Shown piece after piece: positions 1 to 6,690 of a stretch of 11,073 nucleotides of DNA; position 1 is the stretch's first letter; every line of letters starts with the position of its first letter. A program made the translations under genes and the position numbers. This stretch comes from UBA9547 sp044349205 (GTDB taxonomy: Bacteria > Bacteroidota > Bacteroidia > Cytophagales > UBA9547). The notes beneath the pieces were generated by a model. It saw only the letters and a list, made by a program, of their open reading frames with translations, was not told the origin of the DNA and did not search any database. The DNA lies in NCBI GenBank assembly GCA_044349205.1, contig JBIKRJ010000063.1:1-11073 (forward strand), written 5' to 3'.

Positions 1-824
1 ACCCTTATTCTTCCACGCATACTGTCTTTAATGGAATTGGGCTGCTCGAAAATCTCTTTCAGCATAAAATGCTCGTAACCACCTTTTTCGATGGCCTCCA
101 AATTGAGTTCTAGTTTTTGGATGTATGGGGTAGAGGGAATGTTGTGTATGGTGCGAACCGACAATTTACCATCGCGGATGAGGGCAATTTCATAGTCGTT
201 CAAATACACTACATCGCTTGTATATTCAATGATAGGCGAGGCATCGGACGCAATAAAAAACTCACTTTCATTCACGCCAATAACCAAAGGGCTGCCTTTT
301 CGTGCTGCAATCAGTTGGTTTTCATGTTCTTTTGAAACGATTACAATAGCATAAGCGCCAACCACTTGCGTTAGCGCCAAACGCACCGCTTCTTCCAACG
401 AGCATTTTTCGTTTATCCAGATGTCTTCTATGAAATGAATGAGTACTTCAGAATCGGTCTCGCTCAAGAACACGTGTCCTTTGTTTATGAGGTCTCTTTT
501 CAGCGAGGCATAGTTTTCTATGATTCCGTTGTGAATAATGGCAAGTTTTTGCGAGGAAGAATAGTGCGGGTGCGCATTTTCGTCGTTTGGTTCGCCGTGG
601 GTAGCCCAGCGGGTGTGTCCTATTCCAATCGTGCTGTGCAGATTAATGCCTTTCAGCACGTTCACTAGCTCGCTAACCTTGCCTTTCTTTTTGTACACGT
701 TTATTTCGCCATCGAGCAATGCAATACCTGCACTGTCGTAGCCTCTGTATTCCAAACGTTTTAGTCCTTTGATAAGAATTGGGGCCGCTTCTTTATTGCC
801 CACATAACCTACTATGCCGCACAT
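1..824 (-). CDS. glmS: Glucosamine-6-phosphate synthase (glutamine-hydrolysing), N-terminal part; continues beyond left edge
   Basis: GlmS converts fructose-6-phosphate and glutamine into glucosamine-6-phosphate, the first step to UDP-GlcNAc for peptidoglycan and LPS. The 274 visible residues begin MCGIVGYVGN, which puts the class II amidotransferase nucleophile Cys at position 2 (Cys1 after Met removal). LEYRGYDSAGIAL, HTRWATHGEPND, HNGIIENY and SETDSEVL then follow in the usual order of the glutaminase domain. The gene leaves the window before the two SIS (sugar isomerase) domains, so roughly the first 45% of a ~610-residue protein is present. It lies 62 bp downstream of the DUF4270 gene on the same strand. 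I see no terminator and only an imperfect -7-like box (one spacer base short) in the gap, so read-through from the upstream pair is likely. No glmS ribozyme can be seen in this short leader. Family assignment is very secure. Confidence 0.97.
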   Translation of the reverse strand, partial: MCGIVGYVGNKEAAPILIKGLKRLEYRGYDSAGIALLDGEINVYKKKGKVSELVNVLKGINLHSTIGIGHTRWATHGEPNDENAHPHYSSSQKLAIIHNGIIENYASLKRDLINKGHVFLSETDSEVLIHFIEDIWINEKCSLEEAVRLALTQVVGAYAIVIVSKEHENQLIAARKGSPLVIGVNESEFFIASDASPIIEYTSDVVYLNDYEIALIRDGKLSVRTIHNIPSTPYIQKLELNLEAIEKGGYEHFMLKEIFEQPNSIKDSMRGRIR

Positions 825-886
825 AATTCAAATTAGTTAGTTAAATTTCAATAATAGATTGTGATAAACAAGACCTAAATATCAGT

Positions 887-2305
887 CTAAAATGTATTTT
901 TATTGTAATACACAACAAGTTTTATCCCTCCTTTTGTTTGGTCGTGGAAAGAATATCCTATGCTAGACTCGGTTTTGGTAAAATAAAGAGACGAAAGACT
1001 AAGCACGAATGGATTATTCGGTTTGCCGCCTTTTTGTATTTCCTTGGCATACAAGCTGAAAGGATATTTGAAACGGGCATTTTGGTTGTCATATCCCAAA
1101 TACAATTCATTTCCGGTAGAGTACAAGCTACCAGCCGTCATGTTGCTGCCCTTTGTAGTTTGGGTTTCGGCCTGCACTAATTTAAAACTGCCATCGGTGT
1201 TTTTCAAAGCATTGCCAGTGGCGTCACATTCAATGAGCGACAAAATAGGAAAAGGCGAATCGACACTTTGCGAAAATTTAGGAGAGGATGGAAGCAGTAA
1301 ATAGGCTTCCAAAATGTTGTAATCTGTTTTAATAGATTGCAAAAAATTGGAAAGACCAGGAAAAGAGATTTTTGCTCCTAAACCCAATACATCATTCAAC
1401 ACAGCCATATTTTGGGTGTTGGAAGTGGAACCAAGGTTGGCAAAAGGTTTTCCAGTTGCATTGTAGCTCACTTTGTTGAAGCGTTGCGATTTTTCGGAAA
1501 TATCCAGCGTGTAAGTGGTTGAAAATATGTCGGTAGGATTGGCCAATCCGTACAATTTTATGTTAAAGCCACTTTTGCTTCCCGACTTTATCCCTATTGC
1601 AAAAGAAGGGTTTGGGGCCATCAAGGCAATGCCTTTGAAAGCGTCTTTGAAATCGTTTTCGCTAAAACCTAAGTATTTCTCCATCAGGGTTTTGAGCGAT
1701 GCACTTTTGGCAGAATATGTTTTATTGGTGTTGTAGTTTAAAGTGATGGTTTCGAGAGGATTATTTTCTTTTTGCAAAATGGATAATCGGTTGTAAGAAG
1801 CAGTGCTGTCTATCTTCTCCTTCACTTCTTGCAGTGTAAACGAAATGGGTTTTGTAAGGTCATCTCCCAAAACAAAATCGTAATCGATACTTAAAACGGC
1901 GCTATCTATCCTGCTCATTTTCAAAGTATCAAAACCTGAAAATGAAAGTTGTGCGTATGCTTCCGACTGTATGGTGCCAAGCAATGCATCGGTGTAGCTG
2001 CCTACAAGCAAATGCGCTTGGTTTTTGGTGGAAGGCGTGTCAATACAAATGGTTTCTACCTTGATTGAAAAGGTGTCGACAAAAGCAATGCCAGAAGCAT
2101 TTTCCAATACTTGTCTTTCTAGGCTTACTCTTTTTGGGTCTTTGCAGGAATAAAAAAGACTACCCACACAAAAAACAAAGCTGGTCAGTTTAACTGGCCA
2201 GCTCGCTATACAGGTTGAAGTACTTTTCCGAAACACTTTCGTTGTCTTCGATTGTGTCAAATTTTTTGTCTTTTTCAAATTCGGTAAACAAGGCTTTGAA
2301 AACAT
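887..2305 (-). CDS. DUF4270 family lipoprotein
   Basis: Predicted exported lipoprotein of unknown function. A hydrophobic stretch LTSFVFCVGSLFYS ends at Cys54, giving a lipobox of Bacteroidota type (Ser before Cys), and is followed by KDPKR. About 419 residues would remain after cleavage. The mature part has features I associate with DUF4270: GSYTDALLGTIQSEAYAQL near residues 100-120, a following RIDSAVLSIDY, and a beta-rich, Ser/Thr/Asn-rich body without cysteines in obvious pairs. The start is uncertain. The only upstream ATG (2303-2305) overlaps the preceding gene by 116 bp and gives an odd 38-residue n-region. A TTG at 2258-2260 gives a shorter, Lys/Arg-containing n-region. The gene follows the one-domain GT5 gene and precedes glmS, an order I recall from other Bacteroidota genomes. 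Family call is fairly sure, start is not, function is unknown. Confidence 0.85.
   Translation of the reverse strand: MFSKPCLPNLKKTKNLTQSKTTKVFRKSTSTCIASWPVKLTSFVFCVGSLFYSCKDPKRVSLERQVLENASGIAFVDTFSIKVETICIDTPSTKNQAHLLVGSYTDALLGTIQSEAYAQLSFSGFDTLKMSRIDSAVLSIDYDFVLGDDLTKPISFTLQEVKEKIDSTASYNRLSILQKENNPLETITLNYNTNKTYSAKSASLKTLMEKYLGFSENDFKDAFKGIALMAPNPSFAIGIKSGSKSGFNIKLYGLANPTDIFSTTYTLDISEKSQRFNKVSYNATGKPFANLGSTSNTQNMAVLNDVLGLGAKISFPGLSNFLQSIKTDYNILEAYLLLPSSPKFSQSVDSPFPILSLIECDATGNALKNTDGSFKLVQAETQTTKGSNMTAGSLYSTGNELYLGYDNQNARFKYPFSLYAKEIQKGGKPNNPFVLSLSSLYFTKTESSIGYSFHDQTKGGIKLVVYYNKNTF
2170..2201 (-). terminator. Possible attenuator hairpin at the end of the GT5 gene
   Basis: On the minus strand CTGGCCAG and CTGACCAG can pair with one mismatch around a five-base loop (TTAAA), which contains the GT5 stop codon TAA. 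A T-rich run (TTTGTTTTTT) follows within a few bases. The arrangement resembles a weak Rho-independent terminator that would reduce read-through into DUF4270. The T-rich run also encodes the hydrophobic core of the DUF4270 signal peptide, so it may be coincidence. Confidence 0.35.
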
Positions 2306-3008
2306 CAGTATTGTGGTCTTTGTTTCGTAAAACTACATCGGCATAAGCAATACCAGTTTTGATAAAGCCTGCATAATCGCCACTTTTCAAGTGCTGCAAC
2401 ATGCTGTCGTCAATGTCCATCATCTTTGCTTTTTGCATAAGCGCCTCGGGCGAAAAGCTGTAGGCAAAAGAATTGTTGTAAACGCTGAAAACAGATTTTG
2501 TTTTTTTGAAGATAGGGTCTTTTTGATAGGTGGTTTTCAGATACATGGGAATGAGCGAGGTCATCCAGTCGCTGCAATGCACAATATCGGGCGACCAGCC
2601 AAGTTTTTTCACAGTTTCCAAAACACCTTTGCAAAAGAAAATGGCTCTTTCGTCATTGTCTTCGTAAAAACGCTCTTCCTTATCATGAAAAACGTGTTTG
2701 CGTTGGAAATAGTCTTCGTTGTCTATGAAATAAACTTGAAGCTTCGCATTTGGAATAGAGGCTACTTTGATAATCAAAGGTTTTTCTTCGTCGCCTACAG
2801 TAATGTTGATCCCTGAAAGGCGCACTACTTCGTGTAATCTGTTTTTTCGTTCGTTTATTAGCCCAAATCGGGGAACTAAAATTCGGATTTCCATGCCCAT
2901 TTCTTGCATGGCCTGAGGAAGGGTTCTGACAAAATCGGCAACTTCGCTAGTTTTTAAGAAAGGATTAATTTCGCTGGCCACGTATAAGAGTCTCAATTTG
3001 CTGGACAT
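2190..3008 (-). CDS. One-domain GT5 glycogen/starch synthase-like protein
   Basis: The 272-residue protein resembles only the N-terminal Rossmann-like half of GlgA, which is normally ~480 residues. LRLLYVASEINPFLKTSEVADF aligns with the GlgA start, in which K-T-G-G-L-A-D forms the ADP-glucose site. Here the two glycines are Ser21 and Glu22, although Lys19 and Asp25 remain. HCSDWMTSLIPMYL (about residues 147-160) corresponds to the HxxDWHxxLxPxYL region of GlgA, with Asp-Trp kept. No C-terminal nucleotide-sugar-binding half follows: the frame stops directly and DUF4270 begins. Annotation pipelines tend to call such proteins glycogen synthase. I doubt that it catalyses glucan synthesis alone, so a regulatory or binding role, or a partner subunit, is possible. 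It is transcribed from a good promoter at 3069-3099, divergent from panC. Family call is sure, function open. Confidence 0.85.
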   Translation of the reverse strand: MSSKLRLLYVASEINPFLKTSEVADFVRTLPQAMQEMGMEIRILVPRFGLINERKNRLHEVVRLSGINITVGDEEKPLIIKVASIPNAKLQVYFIDNEDYFQRKHVFHDKEERFYEDNDERAIFFCKGVLETVKKLGWSPDIVHCSDWMTSLIPMYLKTTYQKDPIFKKTKSVFSVYNNSFAYSFSPEALMQKAKMMDIDDSMLQHLKSGDYAGFIKTGIAYADVVLRNKDHNTDVFKALFTEFEKDKKFDTIEDNESVSEKYFNLYSELAS

Positions 3009-3068
3009 AGGGTAGCTGGGGTTATAGTGTGAAAACGATTCGGCTGTACTTTTCGTGCAAAGCGGTTA

Positions 3069-3099
3069 CAAAATTATATAAAAAAATCCCCTTTTTCAA
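3069..3099 (-). promoter_or_regulatory. Bacteroidota-type promoter of the GT5-DUF4270-glmS genes
   Basis: On the minus strand TTG (3097-3099) is separated by 20 bp from TAATTTTG (3069-3076), a full match to the -33/-7 consensus TTG...TAnnTTTG. Transcription would start near 3062 and leave a leader of about 54 nt before the ATG at 3008. Confidence 0.7.
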
Positions 3100-3121
3100 T
3101 AGCAATCGCCAAACAAACTTT

Positions 3122-3129
3122 TAGTTTTG
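3122..3129 (+). promoter_or_regulatory. -7 box of the panC promoter
   Basis: TAGTTTTG matches TAnnTTTG exactly. No clear TTG lies at -33. Transcription would start near 3136. This makes the in-frame TTG at 3127 unusable as a start codon and points to the GTG at 3157. The promoter is back to back with the GT5 promoter, so the two share upstream DNA. Confidence 0.6.
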
Positions 3130-3156
3130 CCCCAAACTCCTTTTGCAGCATACTCT

Positions 3157-3993
3157 GTGAATGTTTTTAGAACGGCTCAAGAATACCTTTCTGCCAAGAA
3201 TACCTTCTTAGGTTCATTGGGTTTTGTGCCCACTATGGGCGCTTTGCACGAAGGACATTTGTCTTTGATAAAAAGAAGCAAAGCCGAAAACTTAAAAACG
3301 GTTTGCAGCATTTTTGTCAATCCCACGCAGTTCGACAATCAAGAAGATTTTGCTAAATACCCGCAACGGGAAGCACAAGACTTAGAGCTTTTGGAAAAAG
3401 CAGGCTGCGACTGGGTTTTTATTCCCTCTGTTCAAGAAATGTATCCCTCAGTCACAAAGTTGAAATTTGATTTTGGCCCATTAGAAGAAGTGATGGAAGG
3501 CCAATATCGTACAGACCATTTCAACGGCGTGGCCATTATAGTATCAAAGTTGTTTCATCTTATACAACCATCGGTGGCATATTTTGGTCGAAAAGACTTG
3601 CAGCAAACGGTTATTGTCAGGCAATTGATTCAAGATTTAGGATTTCAGATACAAATGCAAGTATGTGACACCTTGCGTGAAGAAAATGGCTTGGCCATGT
3701 CATCCCGAAATATACGGTTGAGTGCTGAAGCAAGAAAAGAAGCTTCTATGTTGCATGCTACGCTTTTGAAAACCAAAAAGGCCATACAAGGTGGAGAGCA
3801 GTTGCAAACGGTAATGGCATCAGCCCGAAAAAATATTGAAGCGAAGCCAGGATACGACTTGCAATATTTTGAAATCGTGGATACCCAATCGCTTCAGCCC
3901 ATTTCAGAAAATTTTGAGGGCGAGGTCGCATTGTGCCTTGCTGTGTATGTAGAAGGGGTAAGGCTAATCGACAATATTGTTTTCCAGCGGTAG
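3157..3993 (+). CDS. panC: Pantoate--beta-alanine ligase (pantothenate synthetase)
   Basis: PanC joins pantoate and beta-alanine with ATP to make pantothenate, the precursor of coenzyme A, in the cytosol. With the GTG start at 3157 the protein is 278 residues, normal for the family, and begins MNVFRTAQEYL. Family signatures appear in order: FVPTMGALHEGHLSL with the nucleotide-binding HxGH (His31-His34), FVNPTQFDNQEDFAKYP, GQYRTDHFNGVAIIVSKLF, PSVAYFGRKDLQQ and MSSRNIRLS (the KMSKS-like loop). The frame is open ten codons further, to a TTG at 3127, but that TTG lies inside the -7 promoter box and the added residues do not look like PanC. panD follows after 60 bp, supplying the beta-alanine that PanC uses. 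Identity is essentially certain. Confidence 0.97.
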   Translation: MNVFRTAQEYLSAKNTFLGSLGFVPTMGALHEGHLSLIKRSKAENLKTVCSIFVNPTQFDNQEDFAKYPQREAQDLELLEKAGCDWVFIPSVQEMYPSVTKLKFDFGPLEEVMEGQYRTDHFNGVAIIVSKLFHLIQPSVAYFGRKDLQQTVIVRQLIQDLGFQIQMQVCDTLREENGLAMSSRNIRLSAEARKEASMLHATLLKTKKAIQGGEQLQTVMASARKNIEAKPGYDLQYFEIVDTQSLQPISENFEGEVALCLAVYVEGVRLIDNIVFQR

Positions 3994-4029
3994 CATAGGG
4001 TAAATAAAAAGGAGTAATAGATTTTTCAG

Positions 4030-4037
4030 TACTTTCG
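4030..4037 (+). promoter_or_regulatory. Possible secondary promoter (-7 box) for panD
   Basis: TACTTTCG differs from TAnnTTTG at one base and lies 16 bp before the panD ATG. No -33 element is visible. It could give panD and the genes after it an extra start site beyond the panC promoter. Confidence 0.35.
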
Positions 4038-4053
4038 CATCAAAAATTCAGCA

Positions 4054-4398
4054 ATGCAAATCCAAGTCCTCAAATCAAAAATACATCGTGTAAAAATTAC
4101 GCAAGCCGAATTGGAATATGTGGGCAGTGTGACAATTGACGAGGATTTGATGGATGCCGCCAATATGATTCAGAACGAAAAGGTGCAAGTGCTGAATTTG
4201 AGCAATGGCGAGCGTTTGGAAACCTATGTCATAAAAGGCAAAAGGGGTTCTGGTGTTATTTGTATGAACGGCCCTGCAGCTCGCAAAATGCACGTAAACG
4301 ACAGAGTAATAATTCTTTCCTATTGTTTGCTCGATTTTGAGGAAGCCAAAAAATATGAACCTGTTTTGGTGTTTCCTGACGAGATGAACAGATTGTAG
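4054..4398 (+). CDS. panD: Aspartate 1-decarboxylase precursor
   Basis: PanD decarboxylates aspartate to beta-alanine for pantothenate synthesis. It is a pyruvoyl enzyme that cuts itself between Gly24 and Ser25, and here the sequence ELEYVGSVTID puts Gly-Ser at exactly 24-25, so Ser25 would become the pyruvoyl group. Other conserved positions are Lys9, the KIHR segment that follows, NGERLETYVIKGKRGSG (family N-G-x-R-x-x-T-Y) and GPAAR near residue 73. The length of 114 residues is typical. The C-terminus (FEEAKKYEPVLVFPDEMNRL) matches the usual VxxVDxxN-like end only loosely. It lies 60 bp after panC and 24 bp before the flippase-like gene. Identity is certain. I see no separate gene for the PanZ-type maturation factor, which is normal outside enterobacteria. 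Confidence 0.97.
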   Translation: MQIQVLKSKIHRVKITQAELEYVGSVTIDEDLMDAANMIQNEKVQVLNLSNGERLETYVIKGKRGSGVICMNGPAARKMHVNDRVIILSYCLLDFEEAKKYEPVLVFPDEMNRL

Positions 4399-4422
4399 TG
4401 TCTTTTACTTTCAAAAATTTTT

Positions 4423-5442
4423 ATGAATAAGACATTGAAGAATGTGCTTTCCTATGCAGCGATGTTGCTTATTACTGGATTTTTGCTTTGGTTTTCGCTA
4501 GGGAATATCGAAGCACCCGAAGGGCAAAGCAAATGGGACTTTATAAAAGAAACGTGGAACCAGGCCGATAAATTTTTCATTTTTCTGTCGGGCTTGGTAG
4601 CCGTTCTCAGCCATTTGGTAAGAGCCGAACGTTGGCGTTTGATGTTGAGGCCTATTGGGTATTCTGTAAGCTTGTTGAGTGGCTTTTATTCGGTAATGGT
4701 GGGTTATTTTATCAATTTAGCCATTCCTCGCGGTGGCGAAGTGTCGCGCTGCCTCAATATGTTTCGTTTGGAAAAAGTGCCTTTGGAAACTTCTGCTGGA
4801 ACGGTGGTCGCAGAAAGGCTAATAGATGTGGTTTTTTTGTTGGGATTTATTGCCACTTCTTTCCTTATCGAGTATGAGAAGCTGATAGAGTTACTTTCTG
4901 GATTTTTGGAAAAGCGGGAAGAAGCGCAAGTAGCCACAGATGCTTTTCCTACTATGTGGCTTGCCATAGGTTTGCTGCTCGTTTTGGTATTGGTAGCGTT
5001 TGTGCTTATTAAATCGGGCAAATTGGCCAAAATTATGCCCAAGTTGAATGAGGTGTGGGGCAATTTGAAAAAAGGTTTGTTTTCAGTTTTTACTTTGGAA
5101 AAGAAAGGTCTATTCCTAGTTTATTCGCTCACTATTTGGGTTTTGTATTTTTTGATGGCATGGTTGTGTATGCTGGCCTTTCCCGAGACTAAAAAATTGG
5201 GATTAGACGCAGCCCTTTCCATTTTTACCCTTGGATCAATTGCCATGGCTATGCCATTGCCAGGCGGAACGGGAAGCTATCATGTGTTAGTGCCCGCAGG
5301 TCTTACGTTGCTTTACGGTTTGAACCCTGATAAAGCGTTGGCTTTCACCATCGTGTTTCATGCTTGGCAAACCGTCGTCATCATTGCCTTTGGCTTATTG
5401 TCCATGATAGGAAGTCAATTTTACAAGATAAAAGAGGCATAG
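4423..5442 (+). CDS. Flippase-like integral membrane protein (LPG_synthase_TM / YbhN-UPF0104 family)
   Basis: A 339-residue multispanning inner-membrane protein with about eight hydrophobic segments, at roughly 8-28, 50-66, 83-100, 128-147, 175-197, 228-255, 263-290 and 308-332. The family signature is visible: HLVRAERWRLMLRPIGY after the second segment, NLAIPRGGEVSRCLNM with the conserved Pro-Arg-Gly-Glu, AERLIDVVFLL, and PLPGGTGSYHVLV near the C-terminal third. The family is the membrane half of MprF (lysyl-phosphatidylglycerol flippase). Stand-alone members are annotated as flippase-like, with substrates mostly unknown. There is no attached aminoacyl-transferase domain. It sits between panD and the LPS heptose gene, which suggests an envelope lipid role. 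Family is sure, substrate unknown. Confidence 0.88.
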   Translation: MNKTLKNVLSYAAMLLITGFLLWFSLGNIEAPEGQSKWDFIKETWNQADKFFIFLSGLVAVLSHLVRAERWRLMLRPIGYSVSLLSGFYSVMVGYFINLAIPRGGEVSRCLNMFRLEKVPLETSAGTVVAERLIDVVFLLGFIATSFLIEYEKLIELLSGFLEKREEAQVATDAFPTMWLAIGLLLVLVLVAFVLIKSGKLAKIMPKLNEVWGNLKKGLFSVFTLEKKGLFLVYSLTIWVLYFLMAWLCMLAFPETKKLGLDAALSIFTLGSIAMAMPLPGGTGSYHVLVPAGLTLLYGLNPDKALAFTIVFHAWQTVVIIAFGLLSMIGSQFYKIKEA

Positions 5443-5462
5443 TCAATAAATGAATAGCTAGA

Positions 5463-5954
5463 TTGAAATTGGTAGCAGCGGAAAAAATAGTCGATTGGTC
5501 TTCAGCATTCGAGCATGTGTCGGCTTGGAAAGCACAAGGCAACCGCGTGGTTTTTACCAACGGTTGTTTCGACATCTTGCACCTTGGGCATGTAGACTAT
5601 TTGGAGAAAGCTCGCGCACTTGGCGATAAACTCGTGGTGGGTTTGAATACAGATGCATCGGTGAAAAGGCAAGAAAAAAGTCCGGAAAGACCTATCAACG
5701 ATGAATATAGTCGTGCCCGATTGTTGGCCTCTCTTTTTTTTGTCGATTTGGTGGTGCTGTTCGATGAGCAAACACCGTATGACATAATTGCATACCTTCA
5801 GCCTAATGTTTTGGTTAAAGGTGACGATTATGCAGTTGAAAACATAATTGGTGCGAATATTGTAATAAAAAATGGAGGAGTTGTAAAAACAGTACCATTG
5901 GTACAGGGATACTCCACTACTAAAATTGTAAACAAAATTAAAAATCTAAATTAG
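5463..5954 (+). CDS. rfaE2: D-glycero-beta-D-manno-heptose 1-phosphate adenylyltransferase
   Basis: This enzyme makes ADP-heptose from heptose 1-phosphate and ATP, for LPS inner core. The 163-residue protein is the nucleotidyltransferase half only; the kinase half found in fused HldE is absent, so it is the HldC/RfaE2 type. Motifs are RVVFTNGCFDILHLGHVDYL with HxGH at 40-43, VVGLNTDASVKR, an RPIND segment, VLVKGDDY, and GYSTTKIVNKI (family STTxxI) at the C-terminus. The start is a TTG at 5463 (MKLVAAEK). The nearest upstream ATG runs straight into a stop, and another TTG two codons on would also do. The gene follows the membrane protein after 20 bp and precedes the zinc peptidase by 6 bp, so it lies within one operon. 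Identity is sure, exact start less so. Confidence 0.93.
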   Translation: MKLVAAEKIVDWSSAFEHVSAWKAQGNRVVFTNGCFDILHLGHVDYLEKARALGDKLVVGLNTDASVKRQEKSPERPINDEYSRARLLASLFFVDLVVLFDEQTPYDIIAYLQPNVLVKGDDYAVENIIGANIVIKNGGVVKTVPLVQGYSTTKIVNKIKNLN

Positions 5955-5960
5955 AAGCGT

Positions 5961-6662
5961 ATGTTATTGATTATCGGTCTTGTCACTATGTTGGTTAGTT
6001 GGCTAGTGAGCAGCAGGTTGAAAAGCAAATTTCATCAGTATTCCCAAATAGGGCTAAAGTCGGGTTCGAGTGGTGCCGAAGCGGCAGCACAAATGCTTCG
6101 CGACAATAACATTTACGATGTGAAAATTATTTCGGTCGATGGGCAACTTACCGACCATTACAATCCATTAGACAAAACCGTGAATTTAAGTCACGATGTA
6201 TATTATGGTCGTAGCGCTGCATCGGTAGCGATAGCAGCACACGAGTGCGGCCATGCGGTACAACACGCCAAAGCCTATGCAATGCTACAACTGAGGTCAA
6301 CTTTGGTGCCAGTTGTGAATGTGAGTTCCACTATTCTTAACTATGTAAACTTGCTGCTTCTTTTTGGTGGCGGGTTTATCTTTTACAGCACAGGCGCGGT
6401 AAATACTACCATATTATTGGTCATTATTGCAGCCAACCTTGGTCTGGCTACTTTCTCTCTAATTACTCTTCCTGTTGAATTTGACGCCAGCAACCGTGCT
6501 TTGGCATGGATGACCACTCGTGGCATTGTGACCAGCAACGAACATGACATGGCTAAAGATGCCCTTTGGTGGGCTGCCATGACCTATGTTGTTGCCGCTT
6601 TGGGTTCTCTTGCCCAGTTGTTGTATTGGGTATCTATCTTTTTGGGTAGGAGAGACGACTAA
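5961..6662 (+). CDS. Membrane neutral zinc metallopeptidase (YugP-like, PF04298 type)
   Basis: A 233-residue membrane protein. An N-terminal membrane segment (residues 2-17) is followed by a soluble part that carries the zincin motif HECGH at 94-98 (IAAHECGHAVQH), with two zinc-binding histidines and a catalytic glutamate. Two or three more membrane segments follow, near 113-165 and 205-227. LPVEFDASNRALAWM, near residues 168-182, matches the family region thought to give the third zinc ligand (Glu). TVNLSHDVYYGRSAASVAIAAHE fits the family too. Physiological substrates of this family are unknown to me. It starts 6 bp after rfaE2, ends the plus-strand operon and faces dapD only 21 bp away. Confidence 0.9.
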   Translation: MLLIIGLVTMLVSWLVSSRLKSKFHQYSQIGLKSGSSGAEAAAQMLRDNNIYDVKIISVDGQLTDHYNPLDKTVNLSHDVYYGRSAASVAIAAHECGHAVQHAKAYAMLQLRSTLVPVVNVSSTILNYVNLLLLFGGGFIFYSTGAVNTTILLVIIAANLGLATFSLITLPVEFDASNRALAWMTTRGIVTSNEHDMAKDALWWAAMTYVVAALGSLAQLLYWVSIFLGRRDD

Positions 6663-6666
6663 ACTT

Positions 6667-6690
6667 CGTTTAAAATGTTTGGATTAAACG
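6667..6690. repeat. Weak inverted repeat between convergent genes
   Basis: CGTTTAA and TTAAACG form 7-bp arms around a 10-base loop, between the zinc peptidase stop and the dapD stop (which lies in the right arm). It may form a weak hairpin between convergent transcripts, but lacks a T-tract. Confidence 0.3.

Noticed and set aside
117..668. Plus-strand open frames of 72 and 77 codons
   Set aside because: They lie opposite the unmistakable glmS reading frame and have no family features.
825..845. -7 promoter box for glmS
   Set aside because: The best match has one base too few in the spacer and lies about 4 bp before the ATG, so transcription would start inside the gene.
825..886. glmS ribozyme or riboswitch before glmS
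   Set aside because: The 62-bp gap is too short and AT-rich for the known glmS ribozyme, and no conserved core is seen.
938..1736. Plus-strand frames within DUF4270
   Set aside because: Shadows of the lipoprotein gene, with no promoter or recognisable protein.
2190..2305. Frameshift that split a GT5-DUF4270 fusion
   Set aside because: The GT5 frame ends cleanly and DUF4270 begins with its own signal peptide and lipobox, so two genes are the simpler reading.
2391..2816. 141-codon plus-strand frame
   Set aside because: Antisense to the GT5 gene; composition is that of a reverse-strand shadow.
5463..5954. Bifunctional HldE (kinase plus adenylyltransferase)
   Set aside because: Only the nucleotidyltransferase half is encoded; upstream is a membrane protein gene.
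6667..6690. Terminator between the zinc peptidase and dapD
   Set aside because: The inverted repeat is AT-rich with a long loop and no T-run. Kept only as a weak repeat.
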